Source: Oscillospiraceae bacterium (GTDB lineage: Bacteria; Bacillota; Clostridia; Oscillospirales; Oscillospiraceae). Taken from it: a DNA stretch of 64,000 bases. Below the pieces are notes generated by a model. The model was not told the DNA's origin, searched no databases, and saw nothing but the letters and a program-made list of their open reading frames with translations. Both the position numbers and the translations under genes were made by a program. The stretch spans positions 186,001 through 250,000 of the forward strand of contig JAFQNL010000019.1 in assembly GCA_017395935.1 (NCBI GenBank). Reading direction: 5' to 3'. Shown here piece by piece: positions 50,106 to 58,097 of the stretch. The first letter of the stretch is position 1; every line of letters starts with the position of its first letter.

Positions 50106-50924
50106 ATGACCTCCCATCAACCAGTTAGAAACCCTACTCGCCGATCTCCGCTCTTTATCTTGCTGTTCCTGCTGTCTATTCTACTGGCTGCTGACCTGCT
50201 GCTGGTATTTCTCCTTCTCCGCTCCAGTCCGGACCCGGTGAGCGACGAGCTGAAGAGTAAACTGTCCGTTCTGAGGAGAGAAGACTCCGACTATGAGCCG
50301 CTGGCAGAGCATCCGGAGAATTATCCTGCGGAGCTCATAGAGCTGGCCGCCAATAATCCGGAAGCGCTTGAATTTGTTCTGAACTATCCGGAGCTTCATG
50401 ACGCTCCGCCCGCCGACAGCATTGAAGAACTGGAAGCAGGGAAAATCCCCTATCTGCTCCAATGGGACAAGCGCTGGGGCTATGCCAAGTACGGAGACCA
50501 TTGCATCGCTGTCAGCGGCTGCGGACCTACCTGCCTGTCCATGGTCTTGACTTATCTGTCCGGTGACAATACATTAACTCCAGCAGTATTGGCCCAATTC
50601 TCCCAAAAGAACGGTCACTATGTCTCCGGAAGCGGCAGCAGCTGGAGCCTGATGACAGACGCAGCAGATGAGTACGGTGTGACGTGTGAAGAGCTTCCGC
50701 TGGACGAGCACGTGATAAAGAGCCGTCTGGATGAAAGCCAACCTGTGATCTGCGTCCTTGGTCCCGGTGACTTTACTGACTCCGGTCATTTTATTGTCCT
50801 GTCCGGCTATGAAGAGGATGGATTTCAGGTCCTGGACCCTAACAGCCGCTCACTCAGCGAGCAACTCTGGAGCTATGAGAAACTATCCCCTCAGATCCGC
50901 AATCTCTGGGCCTTTTTCATTTGA
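50106..50924 (+). CDS. Membrane-anchored C39-like cysteine peptidase-fold protein
   Basis: A 272-residue protein: one membrane segment (about residues 15-38), a short acidic stalk, then a papain-like domain of the C39-like family. The catalytic cysteine is in SGCGPTCLSMVL (near residue 139), the histidine in DSGHFIVLSGY (near 222), and an aspartate in QVLDPNS, the expected Cys-His-Asp order. YLLQWDKRWGYAKYGDH precedes the cysteine, as usual for this family. Its target, probably a wall or surface peptide, is unknown. The ribosome site AAAGGAT is modest. Confidence 0.85.
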   Translation: MTSHQPVRNPTRRSPLFILLFLLSILLAADLLLVFLLLRSSPDPVSDELKSKLSVLRREDSDYEPLAEHPENYPAELIELAANNPEALEFVLNYPELHDAPPADSIEELEAGKIPYLLQWDKRWGYAKYGDHCIAVSGCGPTCLSMVLTYLSGDNTLTPAVLAQFSQKNGHYVSGSGSSWSLMTDAADEYGVTCEELPLDEHVIKSRLDESQPVICVLGPGDFTDSGHFIVLSGYEEDGFQVLDPNSRSLSEQLWSYEKLSPQIRNLWAFFI

Positions 50925-50931
50925 ATACTTC

Positions 50932-50966
50932 AGCCCCGTTCTGATCAGATCAGCACGGGGCTTTTT
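50932..50966 (+). terminator. Terminator after the C39-like gene
   Basis: AGCCCCGT/ACGGGGCT with a 14-base loop (itself containing CTGATCAGATCAG) is followed by TTTTTC. Confidence 0.85.
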
Positions 50967-50982
50967 CATCGCTTATCGCTTA

Positions 50983-52674
50983 TTACTCAAGAAACAGAGG
51001 AACGATCTGCTGACGAGTGACATCGGCCAGACCTCGGGTAGTCATCTTTAGGGCCGGAATAACCGGCAAGCTGATGAAAGCCATCGTCATAAAAGGCTCA
51101 ATTGTCTCCGGAGCCCCCAGCTGCCGGACAGCCTCTCGTACAGCACGGTTTTCCAGCGCTGCCTCCCGGGCACTCAAATCTGTCATAAGACCACCCACCG
51201 GCAGCGCCATCTCTGCCAGCACTTTGCCGCCGGCGACCACTGCGTTTCCGCCGCCCAGCTGGATAATCCGGTTGGCAGCCAGCGCCATATCCGCCTCATT
51301 GGTTCCGATCACGATCAGATTATGGGCGTCATGGGCCACCGAAGAGGCAATCGCGCCCTTTTTCAATCCGATGCCCTTAATATAGCCGACCCCTCTGTGA
51401 CCGGTATTTTTATGCCGTTCAATAACTGCCAGCTTCAGGATATCATCCTGCACAGAGATACCGTTAGAAACCGAAAAGTCCAGCGAAAGATGGAGCTCCT
51501 GTGTCAAGAGCTGATCCGGAATGACGCTGATCACACGAGCAGGAGCCGCCTGGGGCGGAATATAGAAGTCTTGGCAAGTGAGCTCATCCAAATGGAAGGA
51601 GTGATATACAGAGGAGAGAATCTTTTCCTCTGCCTGAGGCAGGGTGAAGGGGAGTGCCTTTCCGTGTTCCGCCGCCAGCTGACCCCGCTTATAGACCGCG
51701 CTAACCTTCATAGACTCCAGATCTTCCACCAAAACAAGATCTGCCTGATATCCCGGCGCAACAGCGCCCAGCCAGCGCAGTCCAAAATGTTCCGCAGCCT
51801 GAATGGTTGCCATTCGAATGGCTGTCAGCGGACTCTTGCCCAACAGCCCAACCTGACGAATGATAGTGTCGATATGTCCATCATAGAGCAGATCAGCCGG
51901 ATGCCGATCATCTGTGACAAGCAGGCAGCGTCTGTTATAGGGCTCATCAAAAAGAGACAGCAACCCCTCCAAATTACGGGCCGCCGTACCTTGACGGATC
52001 ATCACCCGCTGCCCCTTCCGAATTCGTTCCTTTGCCTCCTCTGGTTCTGAGCATTCATGATCGTCCGAAATGCCCGCTGACAGGTACCGGTCCAGATCAC
52101 GCCCGGTCACCAGCGGCGCATGGCCGTTGACCAGCTTTCCGCTTGCCCTGGCATAATCCAGTTTAGCCATTACCTCCGGATCCCGATCCAGAACGCCCGG
52201 ATAGTTCATCATCTCACCCAGCCCAATCACTCCCGGTCGCTCATAAATCGGCGCCAGATCTGCTGCAGTCAGAGTCGCTCCTGTTTCATCCAGCGGCGTA
52301 GCCGGCACGCAAGAGGGAAGAACATAGTAAATATCCACCGGAAGTCCCTGGCTGGACTGTAGCATAAATTCAATTCCCGCTGTTCCGGCAACGTTGGCAA
52401 TCTCGTGCGGGTCAGCGATGACGGTCGTCGTACCATGAGGCAGACAGACGTCTGCAAATTGTCCCGGTGTCAGCATCGTGCTTTCAATATGAATATGACC
52501 ATCAATGAAGCCGGGGGTGAGGATTTTTCCTTCTGCGTCCACCACCAGATCGGCCTCAGCTTCGCGATAGTCTCCCGTACCAACGATCATTCCATCTGAA
52601 ATCAGTACATCCCATCGCTCCAGAGAATCGGTAAACACGTTAACAACCATGGCTCCTTTGATCAATGTTTTCAT
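50983..52674 (-). CDS. ade: Adenine deaminase Ade
   Basis: Metal-dependent amidohydrolase that deaminates adenine to hypoxanthine in purine salvage. The 563-residue protein has the metal motif GFIDGHIHIESTML near residue 70 and PHGTTTVIADPHEIANVAG near 100. The middle LVNGHAPL and SDDHECSEPEEA segments, and the family C-terminal domain with GTNEADMALAANRIIQLGGG, complete it. ATG 52674 is supported by AAGGAGG 7 bases upstream; a longer frame is not needed. It has its own promoter and converges on the C39-like gene. Confidence 0.96.
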   Translation of the reverse strand: MKTLIKGAMVVNVFTDSLERWDVLISDGMIVGTGDYREAEADLVVDAEGKILTPGFIDGHIHIESTMLTPGQFADVCLPHGTTTVIADPHEIANVAGTAGIEFMLQSSQGLPVDIYYVLPSCVPATPLDETGATLTAADLAPIYERPGVIGLGEMMNYPGVLDRDPEVMAKLDYARASGKLVNGHAPLVTGRDLDRYLSAGISDDHECSEPEEAKERIRKGQRVMIRQGTAARNLEGLLSLFDEPYNRRCLLVTDDRHPADLLYDGHIDTIIRQVGLLGKSPLTAIRMATIQAAEHFGLRWLGAVAPGYQADLVLVEDLESMKVSAVYKRGQLAAEHGKALPFTLPQAEEKILSSVYHSFHLDELTCQDFYIPPQAAPARVISVIPDQLLTQELHLSLDFSVSNGISVQDDILKLAVIERHKNTGHRGVGYIKGIGLKKGAIASSVAHDAHNLIVIGTNEADMALAANRIIQLGGGNAVVAGGKVLAEMALPVGGLMTDLSAREAALENRAVREAVRQLGAPETIEPFMTMAFISLPVIPALKMTTRGLADVTRQQIVPLFLE

Positions 52675-52734
52675 TTCCGTTCCCTCCTTCTGTGTCCTGG
52701 TAAACTCAGCGCTCCTCATATGTATATTGGGTCT

Positions 52735-52763
52735 ATTATACAGGCAGGAGAATCATTTGTCAC
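52735..52763 (-). promoter_or_regulatory. SigA-type promoter of ade
   Basis: GTGACA (52763-52758), 17-base spacer, TATAAT (52740-52735) on the minus strand, 60 bases upstream of the start codon. Confidence 0.72.
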
Positions 52764-52925
52764 GCGAAAAGTAATTAACATTTTAAAAAGTATTATCGTT
52801 AATAAACCAAAATCATCCTTCCGCAGAATGAAAAACACCGCTGTCACAGGGACTGGACAACCGAGCTGAGCTTTTTCTGTATCTGTTGCCCTATAAGGCT
52901 GGTCAGGGGCATCCGAGAACCCTGT

Positions 52926-52941
52926 TCCTCCGCGCGGAGGA
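52926..52941. repeat. 16-bp perfect palindrome in gene-free DNA
   Basis: TCCTCCGCGCGGAGGA is self-complementary and lies in the gene-free stretch 52764-52986. That stretch is unusually GC-rich for an intergenic region in its middle part and has no promoter or gene I can name. Confidence 0.55.
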
Positions 52942-52986
52942 GCGGGCTGCAAGATACCATTCTGTAGATCAAATATCAGAGACGAT

Positions 52987-53025
52987 AAGAAAAACACCCC
53001 GGAATTAAATAACTCCAGGGTGTTT
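52987..53025 (-). terminator. Terminator after tRNA-Thr (minus strand)
   Basis: AAACACCC/GGGTGTTT with an inner GGA/TCC extension lies 5 bases downstream of the tRNA 3' end, followed by TTTTCTTA on the minus strand. Confidence 0.8.
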
Positions 53026-53029
53026 AACA

Positions 53030-53101
53030 AGCTGATGGTGGGAATCGAACCCACAACCTTTTCATTACGAGTGAAATGCTCTGCCATTGAGCCACATCAG
53101 C
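53030..53101 (-). tRNA. tRNA-Thr (anticodon CGU)
   Basis: A full cloverleaf can be folded: acceptor GCTGATG/CATCAGC with discriminator T, D-arm GCTC/GAGC, anticodon stem TTTCA/TGAAA around the loop CTCGTAA (anticodon CGT, reading ACG), and T-arm GTGGG-TTCGATT-CCCAC. CCA is not encoded. It is a single tRNA gene, isolated from rRNA, with a terminator directly downstream. Confidence 0.96.
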
Positions 53102-53187
53102 ACCTCTAAAGGCCAAAACAGTATAGCATGATTTCTAATATCCGTCAATCCTTTGAGAAAAATTCTCCGCGGAATCCCTTGCTGCGC

Positions 53188-53216
53188 TTGTCAATGATGT
53201 ATAAATAGGATATACT
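53188..53216 (+). promoter_or_regulatory. SigA-type promoter of gltX
   Basis: TTGTCA, 17-base spacer, TATACT, 64 bases upstream of the start codon. Confidence 0.8.
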
Positions 53217-53280
53217 GATAATAATTGTGGCCCTGAATAACAGGGAACGAATATCAGTTTATGCTAAGGAGGCCTATATT

Positions 53281-54771
53281 ATGGCTCTTGATTATCAGTG
53301 GTTCCAGAGCATGGAAGATCGGATCCCCAAGGGCGAGGTTCGTACCCGCTTTGCTCCTTCTCCCACCGGTTATATGCACGTGGGCAATCTGCGTACCGCT
53401 CTCTATACCTGGCTGATCGCCCGTCACGCCGAGGGAAAGTTTCTGCTTCGGATCGAGGATACCGATCAGGCCCGTCTGGTAGAAGATGCCGTTGATGTAA
53501 TCAACCGTACTTTGACTGAGACTGGTCTGGACCATGACGAGGGTCCCGATGTTGGCGGTCCTGTTGGCCCCTATATTCAGTCTGAGCGCCGTTCTCTGTA
53601 TGCAAAGTACGCTGATCTTCTGATTGAAAAGGGTGGCGCTTATCGCTGCTTCTGCCAGAAGAATGATGGTGAGTCTCTTCATGGCGCCGCGCTCGGCAAG
53701 GCAGCTACCAAGCACGAGTGCCCCTACCGTGACCTCTCCAAGGCCGAGTCCGACGCTCTGGTGGCAGAAGGTAAGCCCTATGTTGTCCGTCAGAAGATTC
53801 AGCCCGGCACAACCAGCTTTGACGACGTTATCTTTGGAAAGATCAGCGTTGATAACGCCGATCTGGATGAAGGCGTTCTGCTCAAGGGCGATGGACTGCC
53901 CACATACAACTTCGCCAATGTCATTGATGACCATCTTATGGGCATCACTCATGTGGTCCGGGGCAACGAATACCTGTCCTCCGCTCCCAAGTACAATCTG
54001 CTCTATGAAGCATTTGGCTGGGATGTGCCCACCTATGTTCACTGCTCTCCTGTCATGCGTGATGCTCAGCATAAGATGAGTAAGCGCCATGGAGACCCCT
54101 CCTATGAGGATCTGATCAAGATGGGCTATCTGACGCCCGCAGTTGTCAACTATGTTGCGCTGCTTGGCTGGTCTCCCGAGGGCGAGGAGGAGGTCTTCTC
54201 CCTGGAAGATATGGTTAAGATCTTTGATATCAAGCGGATTTCCAAGTCTCCTGCCATCTTCAATATGGCTAAGCTGACTTACTTCAATACCGTCTACATC
54301 AAGGCCATGTCTCCCGAAGCCTTTGCTGCTACTGCTGAGCCCTATATCCGCCAGACTGTGACCAACCCTGCTATTGACCCGGCAAAGATCGCCACCACTC
54401 TCCAGCAGCGCTGCGAGAGACTGACCGACATCCCTGCTCAGGTTGACTTCTATGACGCTCTGCCCGAATATGACGTGGAGCTCTACACCAACAAGAAGTC
54501 CAAGAGCACGCCTGAATCTTCTCTGGAGATTCTGAAGATGGTCAGTGAGCGTTTTGCCGCGCTGGAAGCATGGGAGCCCGAAGCAATCAAGACCATTATG
54601 ACCGATCTCGCTCTTGAGATGGGCGTTAAGAACGCCAAGGTTATGTGGCCGGTTCGCATCGCAATGGCCGGCAAGACCGTCACTCCGGGCGGTGCTGTGG
54701 AGATTGCATGGATTCTGGGCCGGGAAGAGACCGTTGCCCGTCTGAATAAGGGCATTGCGCTGCTCTCCTGA
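53281..54771 (+). CDS. gltX: Glutamyl-tRNA synthetase GltX
   Basis: Class I synthetase for tRNA-Glu. The 496-residue protein has RFAPSPTGYMHVGNLRTALY (the HIGH-like motif, HVGN), LLRIEDTDQAR, RCFCQ, and HKMSKRHGDPSYEDL (KMSKS, MSKRH), then an all-helical C-terminal anticodon-binding domain, which marks the bacterial GluRS form and separates it from GlnRS. ATG 53281 is supported by AAGGAGG 8 bases upstream. Confidence 0.97.
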   Translation: MALDYQWFQSMEDRIPKGEVRTRFAPSPTGYMHVGNLRTALYTWLIARHAEGKFLLRIEDTDQARLVEDAVDVINRTLTETGLDHDEGPDVGGPVGPYIQSERRSLYAKYADLLIEKGGAYRCFCQKNDGESLHGAALGKAATKHECPYRDLSKAESDALVAEGKPYVVRQKIQPGTTSFDDVIFGKISVDNADLDEGVLLKGDGLPTYNFANVIDDHLMGITHVVRGNEYLSSAPKYNLLYEAFGWDVPTYVHCSPVMRDAQHKMSKRHGDPSYEDLIKMGYLTPAVVNYVALLGWSPEGEEEVFSLEDMVKIFDIKRISKSPAIFNMAKLTYFNTVYIKAMSPEAFAATAEPYIRQTVTNPAIDPAKIATTLQQRCERLTDIPAQVDFYDALPEYDVELYTNKKSKSTPESSLEILKMVSERFAALEAWEPEAIKTIMTDLALEMGVKNAKVMWPVRIAMAGKTVTPGGAVEIAWILGREETVARLNKGIALLS

Positions 54772-54779
54772 TCTGTAAG

Positions 54780-54809
54780 GAATATCCCCTCCCCAAGGAA
54801 ACATATCCT
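54780..54809 (+). promoter_or_regulatory. Candidate SigE-type promoter of the SpoIVFA/FB-like pair
   Basis: GAATATC (54780-54786), 15-base spacer, CATATCCT (54802-54809) resembles the SigE pattern KMATATT-N14-CATACAHT at most fixed positions. In B. subtilis the spoIVF operon is SigE-dependent. The start would fall near 54816, within the hairpin below. Confidence 0.45.
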
Positions 54810-54823
54810 TTAGGGGAGGGGAT
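54784..54823 (+). terminator. gltX terminator-like hairpin that also masks the next ribosome site
   Basis: ATCCCCTCCCC (54784-54794) pairs perfectly with GGGGAGGGGAT (54813-54823); inside, AAGGA pairs with TCCTT. The helix is followed by TTT and then the ATG at 54827. The only Shine-Dalgarno-like sequence of that gene (GGGGAGGGG) is fully inside the 3' arm. As a terminator its T-run is short. Confidence 0.8.
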
Positions 54824-54826
54824 TTT

Positions 54827-55150
54827 ATGTCTGAACACTTTCATTCCAATGAGCCTAACAACCGCAAGCCGTCCGGAGCCGGAAAGACCATTCTTGGCAC
54901 CATTCTGACGGTTCTCGTTACCCTTTTCCTCTGGACGGCGCTGTCTGCCTGGCGTCCGGAATTGGCCAGCTATCTGACCCATCAGATCAGTTCAGCGCTT
55001 CCTGGAAGATTTGAACTGACCTCAGCCTTTACTCAACTTGGGGAGGCAATGCAGGAACTGAAGGATCCAGCCAAAGCGGTAGGGGACTGGTGCGTTTCCG
55101 TATTCCTTCCGCAGGACCTGACGCAGTCCACAGAGGAGCATGAGAAGTAG
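54827..55150 (+). CDS. Small single-pass membrane protein, possible SpoIVFA counterpart
   Basis: A 107-residue protein with a basic N-terminus, one membrane segment (about residues 21-41) and a 65-residue extracytoplasmic part. I recognise no domain; there is no LytM/M23 domain as in full SpoIVFA. The case for SpoIVFA rests on context: it overlaps by 11 bases a gene for an SpoIVFB-like M50 protease and has a candidate SigE promoter. A small regulator or anchor of that protease is therefore a reasonable guess. Its ribosome site lies in a hairpin. Confidence 0.7.
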   Translation: MSEHFHSNEPNNRKPSGAGKTILGTILTVLVTLFLWTALSAWRPELASYLTHQISSALPGRFELTSAFTQLGEAMQELKDPAKAVGDWCVSVFLPQDLTQSTEEHEK

Positions 55151-55715
55151 CCGCCGCTTTCCGGTCACTGTCCATCCCAGCTTTTTTGTACTGACCACAT
55201 TCTTACTCTATTCCAGCGAGGATAGCACGAGTTTATTCGCGCTTATTTTCGCCTGTCTGATCCATGAATCGGGCCATCTTATGGCTGCCCGTAGTCTCGG
55301 CCTCAAGATTGACTCCCTTCATCTTGGTCTTGCTGGGCTGGAACTGAAAATTAGAAGAAACTGCAATTATCTGGGAGACCTGCTTTTGGCATTGAGCGGA
55401 CCGGCGGCCAGCTTGCTGCTGACGGCTCTTTTATGCGCTGTGCCCGTCCCTGCCGCAGCGCTGCTTTCTGGCATTAGTCTCATACTGGGTCTGTTCAATC
55501 TTCTTCCTATCCGGCCGCTGGATGGGGGGGAGGCACTCAACGCCCTGCTCATGCAGCTTTGCTCCGAAGAACAGGCATGGAGATACAGCAGAATGATCGG
55601 AGTGATTTTGGTTGCTCTGTGCCTTCAGGCCGGCGCTGTGCTTGCCGCGGCAGGCAATCCAGCCCTACTGATCCTCGGGCTCTGGCTGCTGGCCTGCCAT
55701 CTTCGCTCTTCCTAG
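55140..55715 (+). CDS. M50 site-2-type membrane protease, SpoIVFB-like
   Basis: A 191-residue polytopic zinc protease. The zinc motif HESGH (His42-His46) lies in the first membrane helix pair (ACLIHESGHLMAA), and the second motif LFNLLPIRPLDGG (Asp near residue 128) supplies the third ligand. The N-terminal FPVTVHPSFFVL is typical of SpoIVFB-type proteases, which cleave pro-SigK. It is shorter than B. subtilis SpoIVFB (288 residues) and has no CBS domain. It overlaps the small membrane protein gene upstream. Cleavage of pro-SigK is inference. Confidence 0.82.
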   Translation: MRSSRRFPVTVHPSFFVLTTFLLYSSEDSTSLFALIFACLIHESGHLMAARSLGLKIDSLHLGLAGLELKIRRNCNYLGDLLLALSGPAASLLLTALLCAVPVPAAALLSGISLILGLFNLLPIRPLDGGEALNALLMQLCSEEQAWRYSRMIGVILVALCLQAGAVLAAAGNPALLILGLWLLACHLRSS

Positions 55716-55727
55716 ACAGGAAAAGAA

Positions 55728-55773
55728 TTGCCACACCTGTCCAAACGTGCTATAATCGTATGTATGTACGATT
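55728..55773 (+). promoter_or_regulatory. Promoter of ruvCAB with an overlapping inverted repeat
   Basis: TTGCCA (55728-55733), 17-base spacer, TATAAT (55751-55756). AATCGTA-TGTATG-TACGATT (55754-55773) is a perfect 7-bp inverted repeat covering the end of the -10 box and the likely start site, a typical repressor position. It does not fit the LexA pattern. Confidence 0.78.
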
Positions 55774-55788
55774 GAGGGAGGGAAAACT

Positions 55789-56310
55789 GTGCGAATTCTG
55801 GGAATTGACCCCGGTGTAGCCACCATTGGCTTTGGTATTATTGATGCTGATCGGCAGAAAAACACCCTCATCCGTTATGGTGTGATCTCTACACCCGCCG
55901 GATTACCTCTTTCTCACCGACTGAGACAGATCTACGCCGATATGCAGGAGCTGATCGAGACCTTCCGCCCCGACGAAGTGGCAGTGGAGGAACTCTTTTT
56001 TACCAACAATGTCACAACCGGTATCTCTGTCGCTCACGGCAGAGGCGTTATCTTGCTGGCCGCCGAGCAGCTGGGTATCCCAATTTTTGAATACACCCCC
56101 ATGCAGGTTAAGCAGGCGGTAGCCGGATACGGAAAGGCTGAGAAGAAGCAAGTTATGCTCATGACTCAGCGGCTGCTCAATATGACGCAGATCCCACGGC
56201 CTGACGACGCGGCAGATGCATTGGCTATCGCCATCTGTCATGCCCGGGCAGCTACCAGCCTGCTCAACCGCGAGCGGATCTTCGATCCAAAACGTTATGA
56301 TACACGCTAA
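55789..56310 (+). CDS. ruvC: Holliday-junction resolvase RuvC
   Basis: Cleaves Holliday junctions during recombinational repair. The 173-residue protein has the RNase H-like catalytic acids in RILGIDPGVATIGFG (Asp7), VAVEELFFTNN (Glu near 66) and RPDDAADALAIAICH (Asp pair near 140). GTG 55789 is the start, with GAGGGAGGG upstream. First gene of ruvC-ruvA-ruvB. Confidence 0.96.
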   Translation: MRILGIDPGVATIGFGIIDADRQKNTLIRYGVISTPAGLPLSHRLRQIYADMQELIETFRPDEVAVEELFFTNNVTTGISVAHGRGVILLAAEQLGIPIFEYTPMQVKQAVAGYGKAEKKQVMLMTQRLLNMTQIPRPDDAADALAIAICHARAATSLLNRERIFDPKRYDTR

Positions 56311-56328
56311 GACATCAGAGGTGAGACC

Positions 56329-56931
56329 ATGTTCTACTATATCTCCGGTCCCGTCGCCCATATCGACACCAGAATGGCTGTAATCGACTGCGGCGGCGTA
56401 GGTTACGCCTGCAATACGACGGCTTATACGCTCTCCGCGCTGACCAAGGGCAAACAGGCCACACTTTTCACCCATCTCTCCGTCAAGGAAGACGATATGA
56501 CCCTCTATGGCTTTGCCAGTAAGGAGGAATTGAATCTGTTCAGACAGTTAATCTCTGTCTCCGGTGTAGGACCCAAAGCAGCGCTTTCCATCCTCTCCGT
56601 CTCCACCCCTTCGCAGCTGGCTCTTTCGATTATTACAGGAGATACAAAAGCTCTGGTAGCCGCTCCTGGTATTGGCAAAAAGATCGCACAGCGTGTCGTC
56701 CTTGAGCTGAAGGATAAACTGGCTAAGGAGCAGGGAAGTGTCATGGAGCATTATACACCTCCGCAGAGCGGATTTGCCATTGCCGAAGACAAGATGGGCG
56801 AGTCCACCGCCGCTCTTGCCGTGCTCGGTTACAGCCAGAGCGAGATCAATCACGCGCTGAAAGGCATTGACATGGAACACCTCACCCTTGAGCAGATCAT
56901 CAAGGAAGCACTCAAGAAAATGATGAAGTAA
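56329..56931 (+). CDS. ruvA: Holliday-junction branch-migration protein RuvA
   Basis: Tetrameric junction-binding protein that positions RuvB. The 200-residue protein has the N-terminal OB fold ([30 protein letters not shown]), two helix-hairpin-helix motifs ([33 protein letters not shown]) and a C-terminal RuvB-contacting domain ([16 protein letters not shown]). AGAGGTGA precedes the start. It lies 18 bases after ruvC. Confidence 0.96.
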   Translation: MFYYISGPVAHIDTRMAVIDCGGVGYACNTTAYTLSALTKGKQATLFTHLSVKEDDMTLYGFASKEELNLFRQLISVSGVGPKAALSILSVSTPSQLALSIITGDTKALVAAPGIGKKIAQRVVLELKDKLAKEQGSVMEHYTPPQSGFAIAEDKMGESTAALAVLGYSQSEINHALKGIDMEHLTLEQIIKEALKKMMK

Positions 56932-56941
56932 GGAGATCCCT

Positions 56942-57985
56942 ATGAGCATCGACTATGCAGATACTGAATATCGTCCGGAGCCTCTTGTGACCTCCTCTCT
57001 TACCGCCGCCGATGAGGGAGAGTTTACTCTTCGTCCGCAGCGGCTGCATGAGTACATTGGTCAGACAAAAGCTAAGAGCAATCTGGAGATCTTCATTCAG
57101 GCAGCCAAGCTGCGCAACGAGCCACTGGATCACGTTCTGCTCCACGGCCCTCCCGGCCTTGGCAAGACAACTTTGGCCGGCATTATTGCCAATGAAATGG
57201 GTGTACAGATCCGGATCACCTCTGGTCCCGCTATCGAAAAGCCCGGCGATCTGGCAGCCCTTCTGACCAATCTGGGCGAGAACGATATTCTGTTCGTAGA
57301 TGAAATTCATCGGATGAACCGGGCAGTAGAGGAGATTCTCTATCCTGCCATGGAAGACTACGCCATTGATATTATAATCGGCAAAGGCCCTTCGGCAAAC
57401 TCTATCCGTCTGGATCTGCCCAAGTTCACGCTAATCGGAGCTACCACCCGGGCCGGCTCTCTCTCCGCCCCCCTGCGTGATCGCTTTGGTGTCAACCTTC
57501 GGCTGGAACTTTATTCCAACGAAGAGCTGGCACTGATCGTCAAGCGCTCGGCAGAGCTTCTCTGTGTCCCTATTGAAGAAGAGGGCGCTATGGAGATTGC
57601 GCAACGCTCCCGTGGAACTCCCCGAATCGCAAACCGTATGCTTCGCCGTGTACGGGACTTTGCTCAGGTTATGGCCGGCGGCGTAATTACCAGAGAAGTC
57701 GCCGATCGGGCGCTGACTGCCTTGGAAGTTGACCATTTGGGTATGGATCAAATTGACCGCCGTATGCTGCAAGCCATTATTGAACAGTATAACGGCGGCC
57801 CGGTGGGCCTTGAAACTCTGGCTGCCACCATCAATGAAGATACAGTGACGCTGGAGGATATGTACGAGCCTTACCTCATGCAGCAGGGTTTTTTGACCCG
57901 GACGCCCAGAGGCCGCTGCGTAACTGCCGCAGCCTACGAGCATCTCCATATCAGTTATCCCAACCAGCAGCAGGTATTGTTTTAA
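56942..57985 (+). CDS. ruvB: Holliday-junction branch-migration helicase RuvB
   Basis: AAA+ motor that drives branch migration with RuvA. The 347-residue protein has [19 protein letters not shown], Walker [16 protein letters not shown] (near residue 72), Walker [13 protein letters not shown] (near 116), sensor 1 [20 protein letters not shown] (near 165) and a winged-helix C-terminus ending near [28 protein letters not shown] precedes the start. Last gene of ruvCAB. Confidence 0.97.
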   Translation: MSIDYADTEYRPEPLVTSSLTAADEGEFTLRPQRLHEYIGQTKAKSNLEIFIQAAKLRNEPLDHVLLHGPPGLGKTTLAGIIANEMGVQIRITSGPAIEKPGDLAALLTNLGENDILFVDEIHRMNRAVEEILYPAMEDYAIDIIIGKGPSANSIRLDLPKFTLIGATTRAGSLSAPLRDRFGVNLRLELYSNEELALIVKRSAELLCVPIEEEGAMEIAQRSRGTPRIANRMLRRVRDFAQVMAGGVITREVADRALTALEVDHLGMDQIDRRMLQAIIEQYNGGPVGLETLAATINEDTVTLEDMYEPYLMQQGFLTRTPRGRCVTAAAYEHLHISYPNQQQVLF

Positions 57986-58051
57986 TTGAATATTTATAAC
58001 CATACTTTATAAATGTCAAACCACTTTCCGTCATTGTGTCGTAAATTGTCC

Positions 58052-58078
58052 TTGACAAGTGGTATAATTTGCTATAAT
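58052..58078 (+). promoter_or_regulatory. Promoter region of sigH with tandem -10 boxes
   Basis: TTGACA (58052-58057) is followed by two TATAAT boxes (58063-58068 and 58073-58078). The second is 15 bases from the TTGACA, slightly short; the first would need another -35. Confidence 0.6.
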
Positions 58079-58097
58079 ATGCAAGGAGACTGTTCCG

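Noticed and set aside
52716-53087. 123-codon open frame on the minus strand
   Set aside because: It runs through the tRNA-Thr gene and its terminator, so it is not a protein gene.
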